The position numbers and the translations under genes are program-made. From NCBI GenBank assembly GCA_963971405.1, contig OZ020491.1, forward strand, positions 15,928,855-15,992,854: a stretch of DNA of 64,000 nucleotides, in the 5' to 3' direction. This document shows positions 11,571 to 23,784 of the stretch, piece after piece; position 1 is the first letter of the stretch, and every line of letters begins with the position of its first letter. This DNA is from Psococerastis gibbosa. Its lineage: Eukaryota; Arthropoda; Insecta; Psocodea; Psocidae. The notes under the pieces were generated by a model. The model saw nothing but the letters and a program-made list of their open reading frames with translations. It had not been told where the DNA came from and did no database searches.

Positions 11571-14500
11571 ATGACTTCAAAAGTGTTGTTGGGATTTCCT
11601 CATGGACATTTTCAGCAGGTAAATTTCCTATATATTTTTTTATTTGAAATTACCGCGTTTTATGGGAGGTCAGCTTTATTAAAAAATGTACTCGTACATT
11701 CAATAAACTACTTTTACTACTGTTCATAGTAGATTTGACGTAAATCAATAAAATCATTTTCCTGGTATGCTAAGGAACAAAGTAGTCGACCACACCCTGG
11801 AATTAGATATATATACCGCGGATATGCTTGTTTGAATAAAAATCTCTGCTATGTATATTATATTTTATTGGATTTTAGGCTTTAAGGTGCAAAAAATATT
11901 ATTTGTGCATCATACGTCACTTGCATAACATAGCGTAGCCTTCAATGTAAATGTTGTGGTACCTACATCTTTAGGCCGTCAGTATTTTAAACAGATTTTT
12001 CGCGATGCAATCATCTTTGCCTCATGTATTCATGCATAATTGGTGGGTTGGAACACATATTCCACTGAAATGATTGTCGTGAAGTTCAAGCATATCTACC
12101 TCGTCATAGCACATGAACGACGATCGTTCATGTGCTCCTTAGTTTATTTTATTCGCCATTACCAAATGAGTGACTGGGCGGTGTATAGGCAAAGAACTGG
12201 AGGCAATGATCGCTACAGAAATACCATTCATTAATGCATTTAAAATTTTTCAGGGAAGAAAAAGAGAAGAGGTGATCAATTTAGGTTATCTGGGAACAAC
12301 TGCCACGGATCCGGCAATAAGAGTTCAGCAATTAGAACACAATGTCCGTTTCTTACAAGAGCAGCATCAGCTAATGCTTTCAGGATTGCATCGAGAAATT
12401 GAAGTGCTTCGTAGAAGAAATCGGGGTAAGCGTTCATTTTATTTCTCAAATAGAGCTATACAGCTATGGTCAGTGTCTAAATAGATGTACTAACAGTGAA
12501 ATAAGGCATATTATATGCTAACAAACATTTGTACAAAATGAAGGGTTTCGTTTTAAGATAATGTAAGAATAATTAATAATTAAATTAATTAAAAATAGAA
12601 AAAACAATAATTAATTATAAAATAATTTAGGAGAGTACGGATCACAGTTTTTTATTGTAGTATCGTTGGACGAGATAAAAAAATATGAAAATTAGTTTGT
12701 GAATATTGGCCCTTATTGCCCAAATACGTTTTCTTGGCTTAGACAGTTTGTTATTGGTGCATATTCCTCCGACGTCAATAGTGATTATTGACGTCGGTTT
12801 AATAAGCGCCTTAGCGCTTATGCAATTTGAAATAATTGCTGACAATCGGTGTTTGTCCCCTGCTACAGTTAGTGTGCCATATCGATTAGCAATTTTGTGT
12901 TGCGTTCCGTGATAATTGCAATATGGGGTTTCAACGAAATACACTGGAAATGGAGACATTATTGAATGATAATAAAATAACTTAATTCTGTGAGATTAAA
13001 TTATAGCAAATCATTGAATGTTACTTGTGTATTCAATACAGTAATTTTTTTTATTGCAGACATGCAGTTCCGTTTAGTGTTCTCGAAAGGCAATGTTTCT
13101 GTTCTGCAAACTACCCCGACTTCTTCGCCTGAAGAAGACCTCAACCGAAAAACAAGTCCTACAGAAATAAATGTTACTCCCCTGCAGATTGAACTACTCG
13201 AACGGGATATTGCTCAATTAAAAACCAATCTTAGTGAAGCAAGGACCAGGAACGTCTACCTTCAGGGAGTGGTGAGTTACACTACCATTTGCCTGATATT
13301 ATTTTCTTAGGTTGTTAGACCCGACGGTTAAGAGGATATGCTATCGAAATCGCTGTTCAGATCTCTTTGGTTCTGGAGTTTTGACCCACCAGAATTATGT
13401 TAATTGTAACGGCCACTCTTCCTTGGAAGCATGAAACATCAATATAGATTTTCCATGCGATGAAATTTTAATTTTAAGGCTCAGAATTTTATTAAAAAAT
13501 TACAAAATAGCGCAATATTCAGAAGGAGTTCTGGAGAATGCAATCTTACCTTCAGTGGAACAGAGATATTTTGCATGTTAATATTAGCTAATGGTCTATA
13601 TCTACATTATTAGTGTGCTATTTTCCACGATTTTGCCATAAAAACCATGATATTTAAAAATTTGTTATTTTTGTTTACAATTGGAACCAAATAATATTTT
13701 GCACCCCAAAATGTATCGCAGTAGTTCCGAGATATTCCGCCGCATTTGCAGCGCTCTTGTTGCTGCCACGAATGTGAACGAGTATACTGCCACGAATGTA
13801 AATAATAAACAAATACTTTTTGTGCGTGAATTGAATCAAATATTATCTTGTTCTGTGAATTGTAAGTTCAATTTTGATTAAATTACTGTTGTGAGCATCA
13901 TGGCAAAACGAAAGACTAAAACGGAGTACAACAAGAAGAGTAAAATGAATTTAAAAAAAGTGTTCTGTGGCATTTCAAGCCATGAAATTACTAATCGTGC
14001 CAGGTTGTTGTGTTGTTGCTTGGTAGCAAAAGGCTGATTTGAATTTGGTCCTAGTGTCTCGAATAAATGTCTGCTCCCGCTGAACTGCAGCTGAAGTTAT
14101 ACACTCGACCTTCTTCGGCTCTTCGCCTACCTTCTTTTTAAAAGACTACACTGTTCCACACTCACGAATGGCTTGATTCAGTCGATTGTATACTACACCA
14201 TTTGCAAAAAAATTACTTTGGGGATGAGCCAGTGGCCGAAACTTGTGCAAATCCTGTAAAATATCTTGTAGCGTGTTGATGGACGTCCGAGTGGACAAGG
14301 GAATTTAAATATGATGGAAGCAAACCCTTGGCTATTTTAAACAGAAATGTCATGCCTTCGAAGAAAATAGATTCCTCGACTCATGACTGCCACCTCTGCA
14401 TCCCGGTTCCTTCTGGCATCTCTAGGTTTACTTAGGATAATACGCATAGGCATAGCTTCTGTAGAGCGTCAAGCACGGAGCGGTTCGCCGGATAAAACAC

Positions 14501-17500
14501 TGTTATACAGTAGCTGTAGTGCGGCCGAATTAAGGAGTTGAACAAAGTGACTTTAGTGGTACATGGTAGAAGGAATTACACCTTACGAAGGAGCGACATT
14601 TTGCATTTTGTTTTACTTGTGACCGTCTCATAGTTCAAATTTAAGGTAAGGCGAGAATCAATGAGTATTCCAAGATACTTGAAGGATTTGACCCATTCTA
14701 TCTGATCACCACCAAGAACCAACTTTTCCAAACACTCCATAGCTCTCGAACTAATAACCATCGCCTTCGATTTTTAATATTAAACACCATCTAGTAATGA
14801 AATTCAATTCCGCATTCATCTTCGAAGTTAATTCTACTAGGTTTTTTCCCGCCAAGTAGATCAGCATATCAGCAAAGAAATGCTTAACACATTCCAGCAA
14901 GAACAGGTCATTGATAAAGAGAACAAACAGTAATGGTCTGATTTTACTTCCTTGAACTTCACCGCAGTCTTGGGTATTAACACGCGGCCTTTTGTGGGGC
15001 ACAGTGAGGCAAGCCAAAAAATATGATTCTGTATGTTAAATATTAGGCTATGACCGTGCATTTTAATTTTTGCTATCCAATTTATACGTAGTATAAGGAA
15101 AGCTTTGTGACGGTCAACATTTCAGCGGATTTAAGCGTTTTGATGTCCCTGGAACCCAAAAAGTGGGTTTTACGAAATGTCTGGCTATCTGTCGATTTCC
15201 GGCAACTATTCCGTCGATTTTGGTGAAATTTGGCACGTAGGTTTACAAAAATCATACCTCGAGATGATTTTCATTTCTATTTTGGGCTAACTTTATTTGG
15301 GGGGTTTATTCTCAAAAACGTTATTAATGTTAACAAAATGCAGTGGGTCGCTTGCCCCTTGGTAGTTTGCTTCTGGGGGTAAAAAAAAAAAAAAAAAATC
15401 AGCGGAATCTTTCTGTCGATGAATTCTACCCTCAGGTATGTTTTAGGTGTTCAATAGAGTAACAAAGCCAAACAGGTTGCTTTCCTAAAAAATATTTGCT
15501 TCTGTGCAAAAAATTATTTTTTGAAGAAATTATGGAAAAATCACGCTCCAATACATTGCGTGCCGTGTCATTGTTACTACTGGTACAATGTACTGGTCTG
15601 TTCGTTCCAGAATATGCAATTGAGTTTTAAGGGGCTGTCAATATATTGATGTCCCCCCCCCCCCCTAGGCATCCGAAATTTATCCATGAGGAAATTATTT
15701 ACTATGAAATTACAAATTGTCTATCTACTAATTTACAAATTGGAAAGCATGTTTGCATTATATCAAAAAATTATTTTTGTCGCTTACACCCATGCAGGCC
15801 TTTTTTTTTCACGGGGTCAGTGGCACGGATCTTATTCTTCCAGGTGTTTCGGTTTTTGGAATCAATCATCCGGCGAGAGACCGAAGGTTCTGAGGTCCTC
15901 TCTCACTTTCGTTACAAGGGACATCCTCGGTCGTCCTTGGGCCCTCTACCGTGCAGTCCCTTACACGTTGTAGCAGGTGTCCATCTTCTCTTCTTAACGT
16001 ATGGCCCCACCACGCCAGTCTTCGTTCCCTGCCTTTATCGGTGATCGGTGCTACTTGCATCTCCGCCCGGATGCCCTCGTTTCTCCTCCTGCCTGTTAAT
16101 TTGTAACCCAGATATTAACGCAACATGCGTATCCCAGCCACATGCAGCAATTGCTCTTTCTCCTCCGCAATGGCCAGCACTCCGCTCGGTAGGTCATACA
16201 CGGTCTCACCACTTGCTTGTACGTATATGCGGAATTTGATTTGAATTTTTCGGCATTCTCCTATCCTTCAGGATCTCCGCCATATCTCGCCACTTGGCCC
16301 AACCTGAGGTTACCCGTACTTTTACATCGTCTTCACAGCCGCCATTCTCGCGTAACGTTGCTCGTAGATATTTGAATGTCTTGGCCTTCTCTAGGTTTTG
16401 GTTATCGACTTTTATCGATCCAGGTTCCTGGCTTATGCATTCCATGTACTCTGTTTTCTTGCGATTCACTTTAAGCCCCTGGCGCTCCACCGTTTCCACC
16501 CACAGTCTGAGAGTACTCTCGACATCTTCTCGCGAGTCTCCTACCAGGAGGATATCATCAGCGAAGAGAAGGCTTTCTGGCGCTTGCCCTTGCATCTGCC
16601 TGGTCACTACGTCCATTATGAGAACGAACAACAGCGGTTCAAGGTTGACCCCTGATGCAACCCATAAGTTACTGGAAAGGTGTAACCGACCCCTGCCGCA
16701 CTACGCACTCGTACATATTCTTTATTAGCCTTATATAGCTTTGCGGAACTCGTCTCTCTTCCAACACACCCCAGATTAAACTTCTCGGTATTCTATCATA
16801 GGCTTTTTCCACGTCCACGAACACAAAATGAACAGGTTTTTTCTTTTCTCGATGTTTTTCTAGCAGAGTCCTTGCAATGTGTCGTATATTCCATCTGTAG
16901 TTCCTCGACCTGGCATGAATCCTAGCTGGTTTTTGGAGATGGTCTCATTTATTAGAACTCTGAGTCTTCTCTCAACCACCCTTTCCATCCACTTCATTGC
17001 ATGGCAGTGCAGTTTTATAGGTCGGTGGTTGCCACAGTCTTGCACATCGCCCTTTCGCCCATCTGGCGTCTTTTTATTGTAAAGTTACTTTGTTACTTTA
17101 CTAACGCATAAGCAGTCCCCGACCAAGCAGCGGCATAATCAGAGGGTGTGGTAACACGTAGACTTTGTGACGGGGCGAATAGTTGCCGCCACTAAATAAG
17201 CAACCACTACTAAGGTACTCATTTGTCATGGGGTTGGCCCCGAAGGTGAATGAACTCAATGAAGAGTCAACGGCATAAAAATGCAGAAGGCAACGAAAAA
17301 CCACTGTTAGAAGGCATGTCAAAGTACACTCGATACTCTACATACTTGACTTCGTTTTCGAATGGAAAATAGCCAACATAATGCATTAAAATGGTCGAAT
17401 ATTTGCGCTACAGTGATTTTTTAAACATTATTGATATGCTCTGATAATTTTTTTTCGGATTTTCAATTATTCGTTTATTTATTTATTAAGTTTTTAAATT

Positions 17501-20500
17501 GTTATATTTACTCAAACATCCTGGGGGGGGGGGCTTGACAAGTACCTGGGGGTCGCTATGCCCCCCTAACTACGCCAATGCATAGCAATCTAGCTGAGTA
17601 CGTCTATCGAAAATAGGCAACAACAAATTTTAGAAAGTTGGTTATTATGACTTAGTCGCCACTGGTAGTGTGAAACAGTGCACCCGCCACTGCTGGAGCA
17701 AAAATCAATCCTGAGATTCGAATAAAATCTTCCGAGTTCCTACTTCCTTGGGCTGGGTCTAGCAGCCTGCGGGTCGCAGGTATAAAGACCATTCAGCGAA
17801 GCAGCAGGGGGTGATGCCTCCCCTACCTTTACAGTTTACACTTTACAGCCGTGAGCCGTCGGCTCAGGGTCATCTTTGTTTTGCCAGATAGTGTCACTAG
17901 AATTAACTATTTATTAGCAGAACATTATTAATGTTTTTGTTAAATATTTTTATATTGCCTCTATTATTTTTAAATAATATACATTTCATTTAAACTAGAA
18001 ACTTAAATAGTGAAGAAAAATATTTCGTTTTTTTTTCTTCATATTTTCATCTGTGGTCTGTCCGAAATTTTTCCTACGTATTATATCCTCTTAAATAATT
18101 TTTTTTATATTTTTATCAATATAGGCTGCAATTAACATTAACAACAGTTAAGCATTGGAAGGTTAAGGAAGAAATCAATGTATAGACTCCTCTGGATGAC
18201 ATGTTCTGACTATTCTTTTATCATTTTCACTAGTGTTCCCCCTTGATTTACCCCCCCCCCCCCCCGTCTGGGGTAGCGTACACCTTGTGCGTGTAGGCCT
18301 ATGGGAGTAACGTAAATAATTTACTAACCAAATAATAAAAATATTTTTGTACTTTTTTTGGATATGTAATAAGTAGTTATTCTTTATTTCCCCACAACAA
18401 AAAATCCAAAAATATGTGGGGTAAGTCTTAATTCCATTTAAAATGTATTGGATGCTTTCGTAGCCTAACAATTGTCTAGTGCCGAATCGTGTGTTTTTAT
18501 TAATTTGCACCAATTCCGGACAATGTGGTATAATTTATTTTATTGACAGCTAATGCAGCTAACTATCCTATGAATGCGAAAAAAAATCAGAATTAAGATG
18601 TATTCATCATTTATAGGTTGACGAACAAAAGAAAATAATACAAGCTTTAGAACAAGAAAAGGGAGAAATGGCCGCTGTGGGAACAAAAATAGGTTCAGAG
18701 TTAACCAAGCAGCAGCAATTAGATAAGAAGAGCCATCAGGGAGACACAAAGTTCAGAACAGTTGAAGAAATGGTTGATAAATTGGAAGATGCTGATCGAA
18801 TGGTTCGACGACTTAGAAGAGAGAATGAGGAGCAACGTAAAGAGGTGAATAACTCAATTACATGGGTATTTATTTTAAGCAAAGAGTCTCTTGATTATAT
18901 CATCCATAAGTTGTTGGTTCGTGTCCAGCACTTGCATTATTTTGTGGGGGTATGTATTGCCTTTCTAGTTACGTGTAAGAGAGGTATTTGTGAAGAACAC
19001 AATGTAATTATTTATTTAATTATCAAAATGAAGGTTTGGGAGAAACCTAGCTGGAATAATAAGGCCACTTTTTATCGTATTCGAGAAAACGCCATCCTTT
19101 ATATTTTTTTTGTGTGCAGATCGTTAGTTTAAGGACTTCAGTTGCAAAGGCCCTCGCAGAAAATCGGCACAGAAACCCGAGAAGTCAACACCAATTCTCC
19201 CAGACAACGAGATTTCCTCCAGTTCATAATCATCACCACTGGCATGACTCTAAACACAGGTAATTGTTCATTTTATTAGATTTCAACAATATTGCCATAA
19301 GTTACGACATTTAGATGATATCTGATCAAAATTCTATCCTCACAGCCTTTTTGAAGACCGTTCTTACCTCCTCCCTTTGTTTAACCAGACTGCAACAAAA
19401 TGTGGTCTAGTTTCTTGTGATCTTCAAAAATCATATTGATTCTTATTTTCATTTCTTTTTCCGGATCTATGCTGGGTTGTAGGGTTATAGGCTATACACT
19501 TTTTGCGCCTCTGCGTTTATTATTAATTGTTTTTTATTTACATAAAAAGTTTTTCGTTTTAGTGTAAATAATACTGTCTAGATAAGACCGACTAGACAGA
19601 TTTTTGACATGGTGAATATTTATTTCTTTAAATCGAACCCCAAGGTCCTCACTATTTCACTATTTCTTTCATTATATCCAATTGTTGTGTTTACAATCAT
19701 TGTAACAATGCTTAATGTTTGCAGTGGGAGCAAAGAAAATCTGGAATCAGGAGACTCCTCCTCAGGCACGACAACCACGTTACCAATACTTAGAGATAGA
19801 GATCGACAACCCCCCAGTACAAGGTAAGAATGCTGCTTAAGTGCCAAAAATTATATGCATACATTCTCATACATAATTATGGTAAGCTAATAAACATTTA
19901 AAAAATGTCGGAAACTCAATTAATATTTGACCGACGCAATTATCTGGAAGTATGCCTTTATGCCATTTTTATAGACTTCGTATGAAGCCAATCGCTTTAT
20001 TAATATACATGTGTTCAACTTCAATCACTCAAATAACTGCAATTCAATGCAGGTTACAAAAAACTCGTTGCAAGTGTAAGCGAGGCATTCATAGTGGTCG
20101 ACGCCCTAAATACAATACTTAAAACCTCCACGTATTGTATTGCATGAATTTTTTTGAGTAAATGATTTATCAAATTTATTGTAATCCAGGCTACCATTCG
20201 TCTAGTAATAATTTACATAACTGTATATACTGCAGTCAATAGCGGATCCACAGGGGGGGGGGGTCATGACCCCCCCTAAATGAGTAAATTCATAAGATAC
20301 CTAGTAACAAATTTTTGTGTGAATAAAACTCAACTTTTCAACCAAAAAAATTACCTTTTAAACTTAAAAAAAAACTTGTGACCCCCCCCCCCTAAATTTT
20401 CGGCTGGATCCGCCCTTGACTGTAGTAGGCAGGGTCGTGCGGTGTTTTTTTTCAAGGTTTCACATTATTGCATTAGCACTGTGTTCATCATTAATGAAAT

Positions 20501-20971
20501 TTTACTGATTGAAGTGATGTAGTGCACAGGCACTACATATCAATAGACAGTCGTAGACTACTGATTTAGTCTATTCAAGTTGTAGAAGACTATTTTGTAC
20601 ACCATATTTAAATGTATTTTTAATTTTAGGTACAGCAGTTCTTTCATGAAAGTTGCTGGGGACTAAAATTCCCCCCAGTAAAGTTCATTGAAAAATTATA
20701 ACATAAACTATTAATAATACCCTATACAATGGTGTATGAAATAGTCTTCTACCACTTGAATACATCAAATTTTGAATAACTTACTTGGTAAATTAAATAG
20801 CAAAACGGTACGTGTCGCACTTTTGCCAATTTTCTAAGCTCCACATCCTCTTAATATCGCATTATATTTTTTTTTTTCAGTCAAAACAACCAGCAAGGAC
20901 AGCACAGAAGAGGTTACCCTAGACATTATGGCGGTACTCGGTCATATAGAAATTCGCACCCTGAGGACTGA
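11571..20971 (+). CDS. CCDC92/CCDC74-domain coiled-coil protein
   Basis: Seven exons: 11571-11618, 12254-12425, 13060-13271, 18617-18844, 19120-19259, 19725-19823, 20881-20971 (990 nt, 329 aa), all GT-AG with matching phases. Exon 2 and the start of exon 3 carry the CCDC92/CCDC74 heptad block ([12 protein letters not shown]..., [13 protein letters not shown], then DMQFRLVF), which in human CCDC74 and CCDC92 is a centrosome/cilium-linked coiled coil. Exons 3-4 add two further predicted coiled coils ([28 protein letters not shown]). The C-terminus is Ser/Thr/His/Arg-rich and looks disordered. I see no enzyme motif. The 16-residue first exon ([16 protein letters not shown]) is the least certain part. 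Intron 3 (5.3 kb) is full of retrotransposon fragments. Family membership is well supported by the coiled-coil block; the exact ortholog is not settled. Confidence 0.85.
12756..12810. mobile_element. Palindromic MITE, 55-bp degenerate copy
   Basis: Centre CCGACGTCAATA-GTGAT-TATTGACGTCGG is a near-perfect palindrome and matches the inner arm of the 22753 copy. Outer ends (GGTGCATATTCC / GGTTTAATAAGCGCC) are decayed. In intron 2 of the coiled-coil gene. Confidence 0.6.
13272..14575. other. Proximal part of intron 3, nothing recognised
   Basis: 1.3 kb of AT-rich intron sequence. Short plus-strand ORFs such as 13681-13881 resemble nothing I know. There is a direct duplication of CTGCCACGAATGT... 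at about 13763-13800. Confidence 0.35.
14576..15061 (-). mobile_element. LINE remnant (reverse transcriptase) in intron 3 of the coiled-coil gene
   Basis: Minus-strand pieces 15061-14751 and 14761-14576 read [20 protein letters not shown], then a damaged catalytic box ([15 protein letters not shown] in place of FADD), then [16 protein letters not shown]. This is the same lineage as the copies at 8.2 and 26.8 kb. The loss of a catalytic Asp and the frameshifts show that it is dead. Confidence 0.8.
15061..15600 (+). repeat. Dispersed repeat, copy 2 of 3
   Basis: About 540 bp that matches 24330-24990 in inverted orientation. Shared blocks are ACGTAGTATAAGGAAAGCTT, AAATCATACCTCGAG, GGTCGCTTGCCCC and TTTGCTTCTGGGGGTAAAA. 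A shorter match lies at 1-100. No coding capacity is seen. Class is unknown; it abuts the LINE remnant ending at 15061. Confidence 0.7.
15840..17060 (-). mobile_element. RTE-like LINE remnant
   Basis: Minus-strand fragments in order. 17045-16860 has [20 protein letters not shown] and [15 protein letters not shown] (RT fingers). 16631-16206 has [18 protein letters not shown] and [14 protein letters not shown] (palm). 16060-15866 has [16 protein letters not shown] (the C-terminal signature of RTE-type elements). Several frameshifts and a deletion between fragments make it dead. It is GC-richer than its surroundings. Family resemblance is to the endonuclease/reverse-transcriptase genes common in arthropods. 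Confidence 0.85.
17080..18616. other. Rest of intron 3 of the coiled-coil gene
   Basis: 1.5 kb without a gene. It has a G run at about 17524-17533, a C run at 18250-18264, and an AT-rich stretch at 17930-18140. The GC-rich patch 17101-17330 may be another fragment of the neighbouring RTE-like element, but I cannot assign it. Acceptor for exon 4 is at 18616. Confidence 0.4.
20231..20424. mobile_element. MITE with GGATCC-containing inverted ends
   Basis: Left end CTGCAGTCAATAGCGGATCC followed by a G run; right end a C run followed by GGATCCGCCCTTGACTGTAG, its inverted match. The ends read roughly CWGTCAAGGGCGGATCCA. About 195 bp, AT-rich centre, no coding. Such ends are typical of small nonautonomous DNA transposons in many invertebrates; superfamily not assigned. 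It lies in intron 6 of the coiled-coil gene. Confidence 0.7.
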
Positions 20972-21337
20972 CCTCACCTCTTTGTAAATATTTAAAAGAA
21001 TCATTAGGTCTGTTTTCATTCTTTCTAATTCAATTGTGGTAATCTAAAAAAATTCATGTTCAAATGAGAATGAGTGCCCCACCTCACGTTTGTGTTAGTA
21101 AAATTAACTACCGTAGCGATATTTTACGTCATAAACAACTAATTTGCTGTAGTAAGTAGCCTTATTGAAAATGTTTAAAACCAGATTAGGCGGCTACTTC
21201 TAAAGAGTTATTCAATTATTTCTAGAAATGATAAATTATTTGCGTTTAAGAGGAAGCTGACCGTTTACATTATTTATTTATACTGCATATTTTTTAAATT
21301 TAATACTGAAGTTACAACGATTTGGGTGGTTCAATAT

Positions 21338-21711
21338 GGCGCCCATTCCACCGACCGGCTAGGGCTATTTAAAAAAACAGTGACGTGGTAGCAGACATTC
21401 AAGACTTAGGCGGGGTTTTCACCGACCTCGCATTGCAGAATTGACGGAAATGTTTATTTTCTTCTATGCCATAGTTAAAATTGATCAATGATCATACAGT
21501 AAAATCACAAACAAACAAACTAAAATTAAAAAATGGCGTCATGGGATATGTTAAGTACAAACATTTTAATAGATTTCTATAAAAAGAAAAATTCTAATTT
21601 CCGTCAATGTCTGCAATGCGAGGTCGGTGGAAACGCCACCTAAGTCTTGAATGTCTGCTACCACGTCACCGTTTTTGAAAATAGCCCTAGCCGGTCGGTG
21701 GAATGGGCGCC
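21338..21711. mobile_element. Nested palindromic MITE pair
   Basis: Outer arms GGCGCCCATTCCACCGACCG...CAGACATTCAAGACTTA (21338 onward; inverted match ending at 21711), about 71 bp each with few mismatches. Directly inside sits a second pair of arms, GGCGGGGTTTTCACCGACCT...ATTGACGG, inverted at about 21601-21641. The loop (about 21450-21595) is unrelated. Just downstream of the coiled-coil gene. Confidence 0.85.
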
Positions 21712-21722
21712 TTAGGAGAAGA

Positions 21723-22070
21723 CTATTTCATGCGTAGAGGATACGAGCATTTTTGTTGTTTTTGTTTTGGTGCAGGGTTTTTTCCACGAAACTCTTCTTT
21801 TGATCCCTCTTCTGGCGAAGATTGGCGTTCGTCATAGCTATTTAGACCTTGGGTACTGCTGCTCTTGGCAAACCGCTGCCTCAGGTTTTTCAACCAGGGT
21901 GTTTTTCTTCTGCTGGGAGCCCTCTTTCCTTTTAGCTTCCCTTGGATTAATACATGGAGAAGGCGATACTTTTCGTTCCTCATCACATGGCCGAAACATG
22001 TCAGTTTCCGTTTCTTAACCGTCAGGAGCAAATAGGCTTCTGTATCCATTCGCCTCAGGACCTCTTACCT
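21723..22070 (-). mobile_element. LINE 3' fragment
   Basis: The minus-strand frame reads LTCFGHVMRNEKYRLLHVLI and GKLKGKRAPSRRK, the extreme C-terminus of an RTE-type element. A second fragment of the same family is at 34430-34655 (same strand); they share long stretches such as TTTTTCAACCAGG and TTTCGTTCCTC.TCACATG.CC. Confidence 0.8.
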
Positions 22071-22214
22071 CTCCATGAAACTGGTAGGTAAGAGAGATTT
22101 GCCGAATTATCAAATTCATGGAAAAATTATGAGCACAAAAAATGAAAAATCCCTTATAGCATGGTGTCTTATATACTCTTAGTCCCCTACCAATAGAATG
22201 GACCGAGTCTAAAT

Positions 22215-22310
22215 AACTTAGAAAGGAAGAAAGAAAATTGTCTTTATTTTCCATATAGGTAAACACCCCTTTCGGCCCACTCTTACAATTAACCCATGAT
22301 AAATACCTAC
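22215..22310 (-). repeat. Short tail repeat, copy A
   Basis: GAAAGAAAATTGTCTTTATT ... CCCACTCTTACAATTA. Matching copies are at 36785-36850 and 45800-45875 (same strand) and 50190-50240 (opposite strand). Read on the minus strand it ends in (TTTC)n, as a LINE or SINE 3' end would. Confidence 0.6.
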
Positions 22311-22752
22311 TACAATGTTATCATATATAAAATTACAAATTAAACTGAAAAACAAAAAAAAGGAAACCTACCTATTTTTGGGTGATCTTACAAAATGAAA
22401 TAATTTTAATTTTTGTATCATTAACAATCCACCACTGTTGTTTCTTTTTTTCCTTTGGTAAAATAAAGAAATAGCTTTTTAAGATTTTATGTGTCAGTTA
22501 TAAGGTTCATTATAATATAATACATATTATGTATTTTAGGGAAGGGAAGAGGAGAGAATAAATTCGCTCATTTAATTCATCATCACCCCATATCGCCACG
22601 ATTCAGTCGCCTTGGTGACGCCAATATACTTCATTTGCTTTCCTGTTGTCAAGTACTTTCGGTCTCCAGATTCCTCCGACAAATCTTTCCCTCTATCCTA
22701 CACCTGATTCCTCCATCTAGCTCTCAACCTCCCTCTATTGATATGCCGTTAT

Positions 22753-22879
22753 GGCGTTTTCCACCGACGTCAATAGTGATTATTGACGTGGTAGCAGGCA
22801 TTAAAGACAGTCTAAAAATGCCTGCTACCACGTCAATACCACAATTACTATCACTATTGACGTCGGTGGAATAACCGCC
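22753..22879. mobile_element. Palindromic MITE (GGCG family), unequal arms
   Basis: Ends GGCG..TTCCACCGACGTCAA; core GACGTGGTAGCAGGCATT (one base differs from other copies, and the change is present in both arms). The left arm lacks about 11 bp found in the right arm. Confidence 0.85.
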
Positions 22880-22912
22880 TAATACATATTTTGTACATTG
22901 GCACTTTCCATA

Positions 22913-22977
22913 GGCGGGGATTCCACCAACGCCAATAGTGATATTAAATGTTTTTTGACGTTGGTGGAATCCCCGCC
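22913..22977. mobile_element. Palindromic MITE (GGCG family), 65-bp internal deletion
   Basis: GGCGGGGATTCCACCAACG...CGTTGGTGGAATCCCCGCC, flanked by ATA on both sides. The retained inside matches one arm of the 51017 copy, so it is a deletion derivative of that subtype. 33 bp from the previous copy. Confidence 0.85.
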
Positions 22978-23644
22978 ATAATTCGCTACAACAGCCTATT
23001 CCAAAATATGTTTATTTATTTCTTTTCGATGCAATCTTTAGCAGGCAGTTTTAGGTAATTGATTTTAATTGGTTCAGGCATATCCAGGCATATCCAGGAT
23101 CGAAAGGGTTGTCGGATACCAAGTAGACTACCGAACGTACAATACAAACTGGAGAAAAGGGGGGAAAAGCCTTACAGGTGTACAAAAATCAAATATTACA
23201 GGAATAATCGTTCGTAGAGCTCTCAGAAACATCGCGTCCATTATATAAAATACTCTCTTACATACAGTACCAATATAATGATATATTCCCGATTGACCAC
23301 AATAATTCAACTAGATTTTTAGAAAATAACGGCGATATTTCCCGTGAAATTTAATTTTGTTCAAAAACTGATAGTGGTGATGTCCGATATGCTCTTAAGT
23401 TAAGTTCTATTTATTGTATTGTAGTTGCCTAGGCAATAGTAAATTGTACAATTTAACATTGATAAAGCTGAATTCTAAAAAAATAAATGCGAGGTCCATG
23501 AATGCCGAATGTCATCACCTATTTATTAGCTTAGCCTTAGCCCTGTCGATGAGTGAATATTTTGGAGATCTATTCACATTCACATTATTTTTTTAATAAT
23601 TTATTATTGTTGCTCTCCTATTTATGTATTAGTAGACTATATAA

Positions 23645-23784
23645 GGCGCTTATTCCACCAACGTCAATAGTGATAGTAAATGTAGTATTGACGTGGTAGC
23701 AGACATTAAAGACAGTCTAAAAATGTCTGCTACCACGTCAATACTACATTTACTATCACTATTGACGTTGGTGGAATAAGCGCA
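23645..23784. mobile_element. Palindromic MITE (GGCG family), full hairpin
   Basis: Arms of about 63 bp with one mismatch; GGCGCTTATTCCACCAACG at the end, GACGTGGTAGCAGACATT at the base of the loop, loop AAAGACAGTCTAAAA. TAA flanks both sides if the last base of the right end is counted as mutated. Confidence 0.9.

Noticed and set aside
12642-12959. Minus-strand 105-aa open frame
   Set aside because: It spans the 12756 palindrome and has no recognisable homology; likely chance.
16294-16728. Plus-strand 144-aa open frame
   Set aside because: Antisense shadow of the RTE-like reverse transcriptase, which has the FADD and KVNRKKTE motifs on the minus strand.
21338-23784. CRISPR-like spaced repeats
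   Set aside because: The repeated blocks are inverted arms of MITEs in a eukaryotic genome, not direct repeats with spacers.
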